From VXNE01 sp965248075 (lineage in GTDB: Bacteria; Pseudomonadota; Gammaproteobacteria; Pseudomonadales; Azotimanducaceae), in the NCBI GenBank assembly GCA_965248075.1, contig CBDFIL010000003.1:806001-870000 (forward strand): a DNA stretch of 64,000 bases, written 5' to 3'. The notes under the pieces were generated by a model. It did not search any database. It was not told the DNA's origin and saw only the letters and a list, made by a program, of their open reading frames with translations. Made by a program: the position numbers and the translations under genes. Of the stretch, positions 41,728-49,860 are shown in pieces (the first letter of the stretch is position 1; each line of letters starts with the position of its first letter).

Positions 41728-43306
41728 CCGTTTGATGAGACTTCGACCCACACTCCCGTTTCTCGCCGCCTTGCTCTGCGCCCCCGCCATGGCCCAGCCC
41801 GCCGATCCGACCGATCCGTTCCTGCTGTCGGCCGCCGCGCCGATGCGGGAAGCCGGCCTCGACGAGCGTCCGAACGTCCTGCTCATCATGGCGGACGATC
41901 TGAACGTCGCGCTCGGCTCCTACCTCGAGTCGACACCCGCTCCGCATTACGCCGGCGTGAAGACCCCGAACCTCGACCGGCTTGCGGCCGAGGGTGTCCG
42001 TTTCGACCGCGCCTACGTGCAGAACCCGCTCTGCAGCCCGTCGCGGATATCGCTCCTCAGCGGACTGCGGCCGCCCACGACGGGCATCTACGAAAACTCG
42101 ACGCCCCCCCGTGACCAGATCGGAGACGCCCTGCGCCTGCTGCCCGAGCACTTCAACGACCACGGCTATTTCACGGCACGGGTGGGCAAGATCGGACACA
42201 ACAGCCACGAACATGTGGTGACATGGGACGTGTCGAACTTCGCGCTGTCGCGGCAGCCGGCGGTGCGCTTTCACCTGCCGGGATACCTGCCGGGCGTCGA
42301 CCTGTCGGGGCAGCGCGACAACACCTGGACGGAGGGTTCCGAGCACGGCATGTCGCGCACCGAGGTGCTCGCGCCGCTCGGGCGGTCGGGCGGCCTGCCC
42401 CTGTCATGGCGCGCGACGACCGAGTCACCGCGCATGACCCCGGACGGGACCACGGCCACGCGCATCGTCCAGCTCATGGCCCAGAACCGGGACAAGCCGT
42501 TCTTCATCGCCGCCGGCTTCCACAAGCCGCACCAGCCATGGGTCGGCCCCGCCGAGTTCTTCGACCAGCACCCGGCCGACGAGGTGCAACTGCCGCAAAC
42601 GCCTCCGGACGACACCGACGACCTGCCCGCCGCGGCGTTCGAGCCGTTGGCGGACGACCTCGCCCACAGCGAGAGACAGCTCAAGCAGGCCGTCGCTGCG
42701 TATCACTCGATGGTCACCATGACCGACTTCTACGTAGGCCAACTGCTGGCGGCCCTCGCGCTCCTCGATCTCGCCGAGTCCACCATCGTCGTGTTCACCA
42801 GCGACCACGGCTTTCAGTTGAACGAGCACGGCGGGCTGTGGCGCAAGAGATATCAGTTCGAGGAATCGACGCGCGTGCCCCTCATCGTCCGGCTCCCGGA
42901 CGGCCGGCAGGCGGGGGAGGTCGCGGCCGAACTCGTGGAGCTGGTCGATCTGTACCCGACACTCGTCGAACTGTCCAACCTGCCGCAACCGGCGCATGCG
43001 CTGGAAGGCACCAGCTTCCGGCCGCTGCTCGACGATCCGGACCTGCGGTGGAAATCGGCGGCCTTCTCGGAGTCCATCCTCGAGGGCTTCCACGGCCGCA
43101 CTCTGCGAACGCCCCGCTACCGGTACACGGAGTGGATGTCGCTGACGGCGCCCGACGACGCACCGCAGCGCGAACTCTACGACCACGAGGACGATCCGTT
43201 CGAATACGAGAACCTGGCATCCGACCCGGCCCGCCGCGCCCTCGTCGACGAACTGTCCGAGCGCCTTCGCGCCGGCTGGCAAGCGGCGCTGCCCGAGTCT
43301 GCCTGA
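41714..43306 (+). CDS. Sulfatase 1 (iduronate-2-sulfatase-like), exported
   Basis: 530-residue formylglycine sulfatase. Signal peptide (LPFLAALLCAPAMA) so periplasmic; ATG 41735 is an alternative start. Metal aspartates in IMADDLNVALG (Asp61/62), modification motif C-S-P-S-R at 107-111, FHKPHQPWVGP, and metal pair in FTSDHGFQLNE. The Cys-type motif requires a formylglycine-generating or anaerobic maturase, not encoded here. Cleaves sulfate esters from glycans or steroids. Overlaps the preceding gene by 14 bases. Confidence 0.94.
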   Translation: MSRNSRLMRLRPTLPFLAALLCAPAMAQPADPTDPFLLSAAAPMREAGLDERPNVLLIMADDLNVALGSYLESTPAPHYAGVKTPNLDRLAAEGVRFDRAYVQNPLCSPSRISLLSGLRPPTTGIYENSTPPRDQIGDALRLLPEHFNDHGYFTARVGKIGHNSHEHVVTWDVSNFALSRQPAVRFHLPGYLPGVDLSGQRDNTWTEGSEHGMSRTEVLAPLGRSGGLPLSWRATTESPRMTPDGTTATRIVQLMAQNRDKPFFIAAGFHKPHQPWVGPAEFFDQHPADEVQLPQTPPDDTDDLPAAAFEPLADDLAHSERQLKQAVAAYHSMVTMTDFYVGQLLAALALLDLAESTIVVFTSDHGFQLNEHGGLWRKRYQFEESTRVPLIVRLPDGRQAGEVAAELVELVDLYPTLVELSNLPQPAHALEGTSFRPLLDDPDLRWKSAAFSESILEGFHGRTLRTPRYRYTEWMSLTAPDDAPQRELYDHEDDPFEYENLASDPARRALVDELSERLRAGWQAALPESA

Positions 43307-43371
43307 CGCCAATGGGGTCTCTGCGACGGCCGAGACCGGGAGACAGACGTGAAACGCTACTGATCCCCGGC

Positions 43372-43752
43372 GACCAGCCGCCGCAGAATCTCCGGGAATA
43401 CGATCCGGAGTGGGGTCGCGCTTTCGTTTCGGGAACGGTCGCCGCGAGTTGCGATCACGCCCGCATGCTGCAGCACGTGCGCGTGCCCGTCCTGTTGACG
43501 CATCATTTCCGGGCCGTCGACGACCGGAGCGGTGCGCTGCTCGGTGCCCTTTCCGACGTACAGGCGAATTGCGCATGCGAACTGATCCGCGCGGCCGGGC
43601 AATCGGTCGAGTACCTCTCGTTTCCCGGCATGGGACACTCGATGCACGGAGAAGATCCCGAGCTGTTCATCGCCTGGCGCGCCGACAGCATGCCTGACGA
43701 TGTGTGCGCAGTGGTCGATCGGATCCGCGGGGCTCTCGCGCGCGATGCATGA
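43372..43752 (+). pseudogene. Alpha/beta-hydrolase C-terminal fragment
   Basis: Frame reads PPQNLREYDPEWGRAFVSGT, MLQHVRVPVLLTHHFRAVDD, YLSFPGMGHSMHGEDPELF, the acid-to-histidine half of an alpha/beta hydrolase. The N-terminal half with the nucleophile is absent, replaced by sulfatase 1 and a 60-base spacer. No plausible start. Not functional. Confidence 0.7.
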
Positions 43753-43806
43753 TGCGAGTTTCCACCCCGGGGCTCCGGTGCGCGGACGCGCAGGGAGCGG
43801 GAGACC

Positions 43807-43942
43807 GTAGGGGACGGGCTTGTCCCGTCCCGAATTACCCGCCAAGGCCCGACACGGGCGATGTAGGGGACGCCCTTGTGGCGTCCCGTCTCGATGTCGT
43901 GCACGAACCGGACGCGGGCGGGGGAAAGCCCCGCCCTGACGG
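43807..43942. repeat. Cluster of palindromic elements (E3)
   Basis: Three hairpins in a row: GTAGGGGACGGG-CTTGT-CCCGTCCC at 43807; GTAGGGGACGCC-CTTGT-GGCGTCCC at 43863 followed by CGATGTCGTGCACGAACC; and GGCGGGG-AAAG-CCCCGCC near 43917. No gene lies in the 43753-43976 gap. Confidence 0.8.
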
Positions 43943-43976
43943 TTCCGTCATCGGAATTCGTGTACGAGCCAGTCGA

Positions 43977-45674
43977 TCAGGCGGTGCGCCCGTGGCGCAG
44001 CAGCAAGCCGGGGGTGGCGCCGGTGCATTCCCCGTCTTCGAAGGTGATCTCGCCGTTGACCACGGTGAGCCGGTAGCCGTCGGCCTTCTGCGACAGGCGC
44101 CAGTCCCCGGCCGGGAAATCGTGCAGCCGCTCGGTGGGCAGCAGATTCAGGCCGTCATAGTCATAGACGATCAGATCGGCGGGCGCCCCTTCCCGCAGCA
44201 CACCACGATCGGTGAAACCGGCGGCCATGGCGGGATAACCGGAGAGCCGCCAATGCGCCTGCTCCAGATCCATGATGCCGTTCTCGCGCACCAGGTACGT
44301 GAGGAACTCGGTCGGATAGCGTCCCGTGGTCATGAACTTCATGTGTGCGCCGCCGTCCGAGATGCCCGGCAGGCAGAAAGGCGAGTTCGCCAGCTCGCGC
44401 ATGGCTTCCATGTCAATCTGCTGGGGCGGGGTGATGAACTGCGTGCGCAGGTCGCCCGCCAGGGCCGTGTCGAGCATGACGTCGATGACGTGCTTGTTCT
44501 GCGACTCGGCCACTTCGCCGACGGTCAGCCCTTCGAGGCCGCGCGTCTCCTCCGAGAAACTCTCGCCGATCGTCAGGTCGGGAATGGCATTGGTGAGCGA
44601 GCCCAGGGGGCCGGGCCGGTAGCCGTCCCGGAGGGCCTTGCGCAGGTCCGGATCGCGCATCTTGCGCATACGCTCCTCGGGCGTGCCCATGGTCATGTTG
44701 CGCCAGGCCGAGATCGTGTCGAACAGGTTCCAGTGGTCGAGCGAGAACTCGTAGTTGTTCTGCGCCGTGACGGTCTGCGCGAAGATGCGGTTGCCGCGCC
44801 GGTTGGCCTCGTCGAACCACTTGAGCAGGTCCTTGTAGCGGCCGTGGGTGATGCCGTGCTGGTCCGCCGTCAGCACCACCGCGTTCCAGATCACCGGCCG
44901 GCCGCTCACTTCGCAGAGCTGTTCGGTGAGTTCGGGTTCCTCGCCCAGCAACTGGATGATGCCGCGGCCCTTGTCGCGCAACACGCCCGCGAAGGCCAGG
45001 AGATCGTCCGGCGACATGGTGTCGGTAATCATGGCCGTGCCGTCGTAGTCGCGCTGGACGGTCTTGAGGCCCAGGCGCTGGGCGGAGAAACCGCAGCCGC
45101 CGGCGTCGAGCGCCTCGCCCAGGAGCCAGCACATCTCGGCGCGTTCCGCGTCCGTGGCCGGGCGCTCCTTGGCGGCCTCCTGGCCCATGACGTAGGACAT
45201 GAGGGGGTTCAGGCCGACGTAGGACAGCATGTTCAGGCCCTTGGGAGTCCGCTCGATGCTGTCGAGAAACTCCGGATAGGTCTCCCAGTCCCACGGCATG
45301 CCGGCGGCCATCGTGCTGGCGCGGACTGCCTCGTTGCGCTCCATGGTGAGCATCGCGCGCTCGCGGTGCTCCGGCTTCACGGGGGCGAAGCCGAAGCCGC
45401 AGTTGCCGATCACCACCGAGGTGACGCCGTGCCAGCCGGACAGGGTGCAATAAGGATCCCAGAAGACCTGGGAGTCGTAATGCGTGTGCAGATCGACGAA
45501 GCCGGGCGCGACGATCAACTCGCGGGCGTCGAATACCCGCGCCGCCTCGCGCTCCGCAATGCGTCCAATGCCGGCGATGCGTCCGTCGGCGATGGCGATG
45601 TCGCCGGTGAAACGCGGCGTGCGCGCTCCATCGAGAATGACCCCGCCCTTCAGAAGCAGATCGTACCGGGGCAT
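43977..45674 (-). CDS. N-acyl-D-amino-acid deacylase/D-aminoacylase-family amidohydrolase
   Basis: 565-residue metal-dependent amidohydrolase. Opening MPRYDLLLKGGVILDGARTP and GFVDLHTHYDSQVFWDPYC (His63, His65), GVTSVVIGNCGFGFAPVKPE, SDGGAHMKF near the end, and the C-terminal cap strand VVNGEITFEDG. Family members remove N-acyl groups from D-amino acids or hydrolyse related amides. ATG 45674 with GGGAGGGAG upstream, in preference to an in-frame codon 30 bases earlier. Divergent from dioxygenase 4. Confidence 0.93.
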   Translation of the reverse strand: MPRYDLLLKGGVILDGARTPRFTGDIAIADGRIAGIGRIAEREAARVFDARELIVAPGFVDLHTHYDSQVFWDPYCTLSGWHGVTSVVIGNCGFGFAPVKPEHRERAMLTMERNEAVRASTMAAGMPWDWETYPEFLDSIERTPKGLNMLSYVGLNPLMSYVMGQEAAKERPATDAERAEMCWLLGEALDAGGCGFSAQRLGLKTVQRDYDGTAMITDTMSPDDLLAFAGVLRDKGRGIIQLLGEEPELTEQLCEVSGRPVIWNAVVLTADQHGITHGRYKDLLKWFDEANRRGNRIFAQTVTAQNNYEFSLDHWNLFDTISAWRNMTMGTPEERMRKMRDPDLRKALRDGYRPGPLGSLTNAIPDLTIGESFSEETRGLEGLTVGEVAESQNKHVIDVMLDTALAGDLRTQFITPPQQIDMEAMRELANSPFCLPGISDGGAHMKFMTTGRYPTEFLTYLVRENGIMDLEQAHWRLSGYPAMAAGFTDRGVLREGAPADLIVYDYDGLNLLPTERLHDFPAGDWRLSQKADGYRLTVVNGEITFEDGECTGATPGLLLRHGRTA

Positions 45675-45855
45675 CGTGCTCCCTCCCTGGGGAAACTGAA
45701 CCAACCCGTACCGTACACTTGCGTCGCGACGCGACGCAACGTCACCATGGAGAGCGCCGTTTGACGCGGATCGGGCGGCGACGAATAATCGTGATCCGCG
45801 CGAAGTGGATGCGTTTGTCGCTTGCGGGCAACGACCAAGAGACGGAGACGATCAC

Positions 45856-46752
45856 ATGAGCGAAGCAGAATCGCTGGTAGAGGAGTCGGTAGAGGCGATG
45901 CCGGAGCGGATCTTCGAGACCCGCCAACCGTTCGACCTGTCGGACGAGCTCGAGGCACGTGTGCGGGAACTCGACCTCGGCGACACGGTAGAACACGTCA
46001 AGGCGAACGGTTACGGCTACGTTCACGATGCCGCGCCGCCCGAGTTCGTCGAGCGTTTGCGCGAGACCATCGTCCGGATCATCGGGGAAGGCGCCGGCGG
46101 AAACGGGCTGGAGGGCCGCGGAGCGAACATGCTGCTCCCGAAGGATCCCATCTTCGAAGAAGTGGTGCTCAATCCCAAGCTCCTGACGATCGCCGAGATC
46201 CTGTGCGGCAAGGGCGCCATGCTTTCGCAGATGGCGGCAAGCATGAAACCGAAGGCGACCGAACCCGGCGACGGCAAGGGCGGTCTGCACGCCGACCAGA
46301 ACTGGACGCCGGCGCCCTTCCCCGTGCACAACCAGCTGGTCACCTTCTGCTGGGCGTGCGACGAATTTACCGAAGCGGCCGGGTCGACCAGGGTGGTGCC
46401 TCGCTCCCATCTGGAGCGCCGACACCCCAATGCACAGGAGACGGCCGAGGAACCCGGTGTGGTGGCCACGGCGTGTCCGGCCGGTTCGATCGTGTTCTGG
46501 GACGGGTCCACCTGGCACAGCGGCGGTGCGCCCAGAACCATTGACGGAGAACGGGTGGTCCTGCACGTCACGTACAGTCGCCTGGCGCTGCGCCCCGTCG
46601 AGAGCTACGACTTTCTCGGCGAAGACTGGCTCGAGGGCAAGCCTTACGAGATGCGCGTGATGTTGGGCCGCGAAGATTTCCTGAACACGCCCGAAGGCGG
46701 CTTCGCGCATGGCATCAAGCTGCCGCGCGCCATGGACTGGGCCAAGACATAG
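45856..46752 (+). CDS. Phytanoyl-CoA dioxygenase family protein 4
   Basis: 298 residues. Iron-binding GLHADQNW (H-x-D), distal histidine in DGSTWHSGGAPR, and a cysteine-containing central strand FCWACDEFTEAAGSTRVVPR. Family opening GDTVEHVKANGYGYVHDAAP. It is the most divergent of the intact dioxygenases in this island and stands alone between repeats and the amidohydrolase, so its substrate may differ. ATG 45856 fits the family length. Confidence 0.92.
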   Translation: MSEAESLVEESVEAMPERIFETRQPFDLSDELEARVRELDLGDTVEHVKANGYGYVHDAAPPEFVERLRETIVRIIGEGAGGNGLEGRGANMLLPKDPIFEEVVLNPKLLTIAEILCGKGAMLSQMAASMKPKATEPGDGKGGLHADQNWTPAPFPVHNQLVTFCWACDEFTEAAGSTRVVPRSHLERRHPNAQETAEEPGVVATACPAGSIVFWDGSTWHSGGAPRTIDGERVVLHVTYSRLALRPVESYDFLGEDWLEGKPYEMRVMLGREDFLNTPEGGFAHGIKLPRAMDWAKT

Positions 46753-46779
46753 GCGCCCGCGCGAGCCCGGCGCGGGTGT

Positions 46780-46860
46780 GTTGGGGACGGGCTTGTCCCG
46801 TCCCGTTTCGAATTCGTGCACGGTCCCAGGACGGGCGACGACAAGCGTCGCCCCTTACAT
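46780..46860. repeat. REP/MITE-like element, copy E4 (complete)
   Basis: GGGACGGG-CTTGT-CCCGTCCC, a middle containing CGAATTCGTGCACGGTC, then GGGCGACG-ACAAG-CGTCGCCC followed by CTTAC. The clearest complete copy of the element. Confidence 0.85.
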
Positions 46861-46870
46861 GGAAGTCGCG

Positions 46871-46993
46871 CCAAGGGAACGAAGTGACCGCCGGTGCAAC
46901 TTCTATGCGAGGACGGCGTGGCTGGGCCGGAGGCGCGCCGGCGCGTAGCGAGCTCGCGAGCGAGTGCCGGACCGGCTATGGGGCGCTACAAGG
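46871..46993 (+). repeat. 123-bp dispersed repeat, orphan Rpn leader copy 2
   Basis: Same sequence as 7845-7967 with only a few substitutions, including the ATG and codons for MGRYK, after which homology stops abruptly at TCCCGTGG. No nuclease gene follows, so only the leader has been left or moved here. Confidence 0.85.
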
Positions 46994-47031
46994 TCCCGTG
47001 GCGAATGCATGCACGGTCTTGGCGCGGGCTT

Positions 47032-47060
47032 GCAGGGGACGGGCTTGTCCCGTCCCGTGT
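47032..47060. repeat. REP/MITE-like element, half copy E5
   Basis: GCAGGGGACGGG-CTTGT-CCCGTCCC with GCATGCACGGTCTTGG just upstream, the element's middle motif in the reverse position. It ends 20 bases before the next start codon. Confidence 0.75.
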
Positions 47061-47080
47061 TCGATGCGCGGAGGTAGCTG

Positions 47081-48031
47081 ATGTTCGGATTCGAGAAGTG
47101 GCGCGACGACCTGATCGCGGAACTGAACCAGGGCTCGGAGGTCATGGAAACGGCCAAAGGCCCGATGGAGTACTCCAAGCAGGGTTCCAGCCCGTTCGTG
47201 CTGTATGGCCATGGCGGGCCCGGCGGGTACGACCAGGGGCTGCTGCTCGCCGGCAAGCTGAAGGGCGCCTACGGAACGCTATCCGTCTCGCGCCCCGGAT
47301 ACCTGCGCACGCCCCTCTCGACCGGCCGCACGTTCGAGGAACAGGCCGATGCCATGGCGGCGCTGCTCGATGCCCTCGGGATCGACAGGGTGGCGGTCTC
47401 CGGCGCGTCCGCAGGCGGGCCGCCGGCCATTCACTTCGCCGCGCGCCACCCGGACCGGATCGTCGCTCTCCTGCTTACCTGTGCGGTGACGACGGTCTAC
47501 CCGGTCCACGTTCCCGCCTGGGTCAGGGCCACGGTCTTTTCCGATCGCGGCTCGCAACTTCAGACCTGGCTGTTCGATCACCTTCCCCGGCCCATGATCA
47601 AGATGATGCTCACGCAATCGAGCACCTTCGATGTGCGGGAACGGGAGTTGGAAGCCGCACGCATCATGAGCGATCCGGCTCGCTACGCATTCGCACGGGG
47701 GCTCCAGTACAGCCAGGCGCCCGGAGGCGTGCGCCGTGCGGGACTCGAGAACGACCTGGACCAGTTCGAGCTGATCGACGGCCCGCTGCCGCTTGCGAAG
47801 ATCCAGTGCCCCACGCTGATCTGTCATGGACGCCGCGACGGCGACGTCGGATACGACCACGCCGAGACGGCGCACCGCCTGATCCCGAACTCGCGACTGC
47901 ACACCCTGGAGAACGGCGGACACGTCGTGTGGCTCTCCGAGGGGGCCGAAGAGATGCACCGCCTACAGATGGAGTTTCTGAAGGAGCACCTCGGCCAACC
48001 CGCGACGGGGGGCGCCGGCTCGGGCGGGTGA
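47081..48031 (+). CDS. Alpha/beta-hydrolase
   Basis: 316 residues. Oxyanion segment LYGHGGPGGYDQG (HGGPG class, as in proline iminopeptidases and haloalkane dehalogenase-like enzymes), nucleophile elbow VSGASAGGPPA, acid in LICHGRRDGDVG and histidine in ENGGHVVWLSE. No signal peptide. Flanked on both sides by palindromic elements. Substrate unknown. Confidence 0.9.
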   Translation: MFGFEKWRDDLIAELNQGSEVMETAKGPMEYSKQGSSPFVLYGHGGPGGYDQGLLLAGKLKGAYGTLSVSRPGYLRTPLSTGRTFEEQADAMAALLDALGIDRVAVSGASAGGPPAIHFAARHPDRIVALLLTCAVTTVYPVHVPAWVRATVFSDRGSQLQTWLFDHLPRPMIKMMLTQSSTFDVRERELEAARIMSDPARYAFARGLQYSQAPGGVRRAGLENDLDQFELIDGPLPLAKIQCPTLICHGRRDGDVGYDHAETAHRLIPNSRLHTLENGGHVVWLSEGAEEMHRLQMEFLKEHLGQPATGGAGSGG

Positions 48032-48034
48032 CGC

Positions 48035-48105
48035 GTAGGGGACGGGCTTGTCCCGTCCCGTTGCCAGTGCCTCACACGATCTCGACAGGGGCGACGCCGG
48101 GCGCC
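48035..48105. repeat. REP/MITE-like element, copy E6 (right half decayed)
   Basis: GTAGGGGACGGG-CTTGT-CCCGTCCC, then a middle TTGCCAGTGCCTCACACGAT, then GGGGCGACGCCGGGCG where the second hairpin is no longer paired. Middle segment resembles that of E7. Confidence 0.7.
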
Positions 48106-48110
48106 GGAGG

Positions 48111-48746
48111 TCACCGAACGGAGTGTTCGCGCAGCGTGTCCTCGTCCTTCAGTGTCTGCCGCGCCACCAGCTTGATCATCTGTTCCGCGTCGGGACCGTT
48201 CGCCGTCCAGCCCATCGGGTCGTCGACGCCGAGCAGTCGCCGGAAGCGCTCGCTGCGGCGCGCCAGCATCTCGGCGGGCACCGCCCGCTGGTAGCGCTCC
48301 CGGATCTTCAGGGCCGGGTGACAGTGGTAGCTCGTGACGTTCAGGCGCAAGCCCTCGGTGAGCTTCGGGAACGCTCCGTGCCAGGTGTTGCCGTGCCACA
48401 CGATCAGGGACCCCGCGGGCCCCTCCACGGGAACCGCCCGATCCTCGCCCTCGCCCGGCCCGGGAACGCGACCGAGGCGGTGACTGCCCGGGACCATGGC
48501 GATGCAGCCGTCTTCCCGGGTGTAGTCGGTCAGGCATAGCGCAGCGTTGCAGACCAGGCTGTGCGAGAACGGCAGCACGCCCTCGGGAGACCCGGGCGAG
48601 TCGCTGTGCAGGTAGGTGGCCGGGTCGCCGGGCTGCGCGCTCCGATCCCGCCACTTGACGAACGACACCAGGCTCGACAGCTGGGCCTGACCACGCATGA
48701 TGTAGTCGATCACGGCGCCGAGGACCGGATTCTCGAGCGATGTCAC
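48111..48746 (-). pseudogene. Phytanoyl-CoA dioxygenase family protein 6, N-terminally truncated duplicate
   Basis: 211 residues from a GTG that overlaps the stop of the upstream paralogue (GTGA). It matches protein 5 almost throughout from LENPVLGAVIDYIMRG onward and keeps the HxD (YLHSDSPGS) and distal histidine (NTWHGAFPK), but lacks the first ~110 residues. The C-terminal ~15 residues differ. Possibly translated by coupling, but probably a non-functional tandem duplicate. Confidence 0.8.
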
Positions 48747-49702
48747 CCTGCGGCCGCGCGTATGGCGTCCTCGTCGTACCCGGTCTGCCGGGCCATCTGC
48801 TTGATCATCAGCTCTTCGTCGGGACCGTTGACGGTCCAGCCCATCGGGTCGTAGGCGCCGAGCAGGCGGCGGAAGCGCTCGCCGCGGCGCGCCAGCATCT
48901 CGGGCGGCACGGCCCGCTGGTAGCGCTCCTGGGTCTTCAGGGCCGGGTGGCAGTGGTAGCTAGTCAGGTTGAGGCGCAGGCCCTCCGTGAGCTTCGGGAA
49001 TGCCCCGTGCCACGTATTGCCGTACCACGCGATCAAGGAACCCGCGGGCCCCTCCACGGGAACCGCCCGCTCCTCCCCCTCGCCGGCGGCGGGAACACGA
49101 CCGAGGCGGTGGCTGCCCGGGACCATGGCGATGCAGCCGTCTTCCCGGGTGTAGTCGGTCAGGCATAGCGCAACGTTGCAGACCAGGCTGTGCGAGAACG
49201 GCAGCACGCCCTCGGGAGACCCGGGCGAGTCGCTGTGCAGGTAGGTGGCCGGGTCGCCGGGCTGCGCGCTCCGATCCCGCCACTTGACGAACGACATCAG
49301 GCTCGACAACTGGGCGTGGCCGCGCATGATGTAGTCGATGACCGCGCCGAGCACGGGGTTCTCGAGCCACTCCTCGAAGACCTCGTCCTCGAAGAGCATG
49401 TAGTAGAGCAGTTACCGATCGGACTGCGTCGGGTAGGTCTTGTAGGTGCCCACGTCCCCCGAGCGGTCCAGGCCGTGTTCGACGCCGGTGCGCTCGTGGG
49501 CGACGCGCAGGACGACGTCTCGCACCCGTTCGACGAACTCGGGCGGCGCGACCCGCTCGGGCGGGATGACGGTATAGCCATAGTGATCGAGTTCGGCGAC
49601 GTAGCGCTCGAGCCCGAGGTCGCGAATGGGTGCGAACGCCGCGTCGAGCGGGTTCGGGGCGTCGTCGGGAACGGCAAGGGTTGCGGGTTCGGCCATGTCC
49701 AT
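48743..49702 (-). pseudogene. Phytanoyl-CoA dioxygenase family protein 5, one in-frame TAA
   Basis: From ATG 49702 (PLDAAFAPIRDLGLERYVAE, DHYGYTVIPPERVAPPEFVE) the frame reaches SDR then TAA at 49414-49412, and continues in the same frame with LLYYMLFEDEVFEEWLENPV to a normal stop at 48743. A CAA to TAA change would explain it. Iron ligands YLHSDSPGS and NTWHGAFPKLTEGLR are intact. Either a recent nonsense mutation or a base-call error; otherwise a complete ~319-residue enzyme. Confidence 0.85.
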
Positions 49703-49748
49703 TCCTCCTTCAAGACTGTCGGGAGTGTCCTATACTCTGATACCACCG

Positions 49749-49827
49749 GTGGGGGACGGGCTTGTCCCGTCCCGTTGCCAGCGGCTTGCACAGTCTCGAC
49801 ACGGGCGACCACGAGGGTCGCCCCTAC
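49749..49827. repeat. REP/MITE-like element, copy E7 (complete)
   Basis: GGGGGACGGG-CTTGT-CCCGTCCC, middle TTGCCAGCGGCTTGCACAGT, then GGGCGACC-ACGAG-GGTCGCCC followed by CTAC. It lies in the 158-base gap between divergent dioxygenase and sulfatase genes. Confidence 0.85.
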
Positions 49828-49860
49828 GGACTCCGATCAGACGGAGCACAGGAGCGAAAC

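Noticed and set aside
43807..43942. Small protein genes in the palindromic cluster
   Set aside because: Open frames here arise from the repeats themselves and have no start or family similarity.
34982..49702. Polyketide or peptide natural-product cluster, suggested by many tailoring-type oxygenases
   Set aside because: No PKS, NRPS, terpene synthase or RiPP precursor is visible; the content fits catabolism better.
36741..49827. CRISPR array
   Set aside because: The repeats are dispersed between genes, internally palindromic and lack regular unique spacers; no cas genes.
49749..49827. Riboswitch or tRNA-like RNA in the hairpin-rich spacers
   Set aside because: The structures are simple hairpins repeated elsewhere; no cloverleaf or conserved aptamer core was seen.
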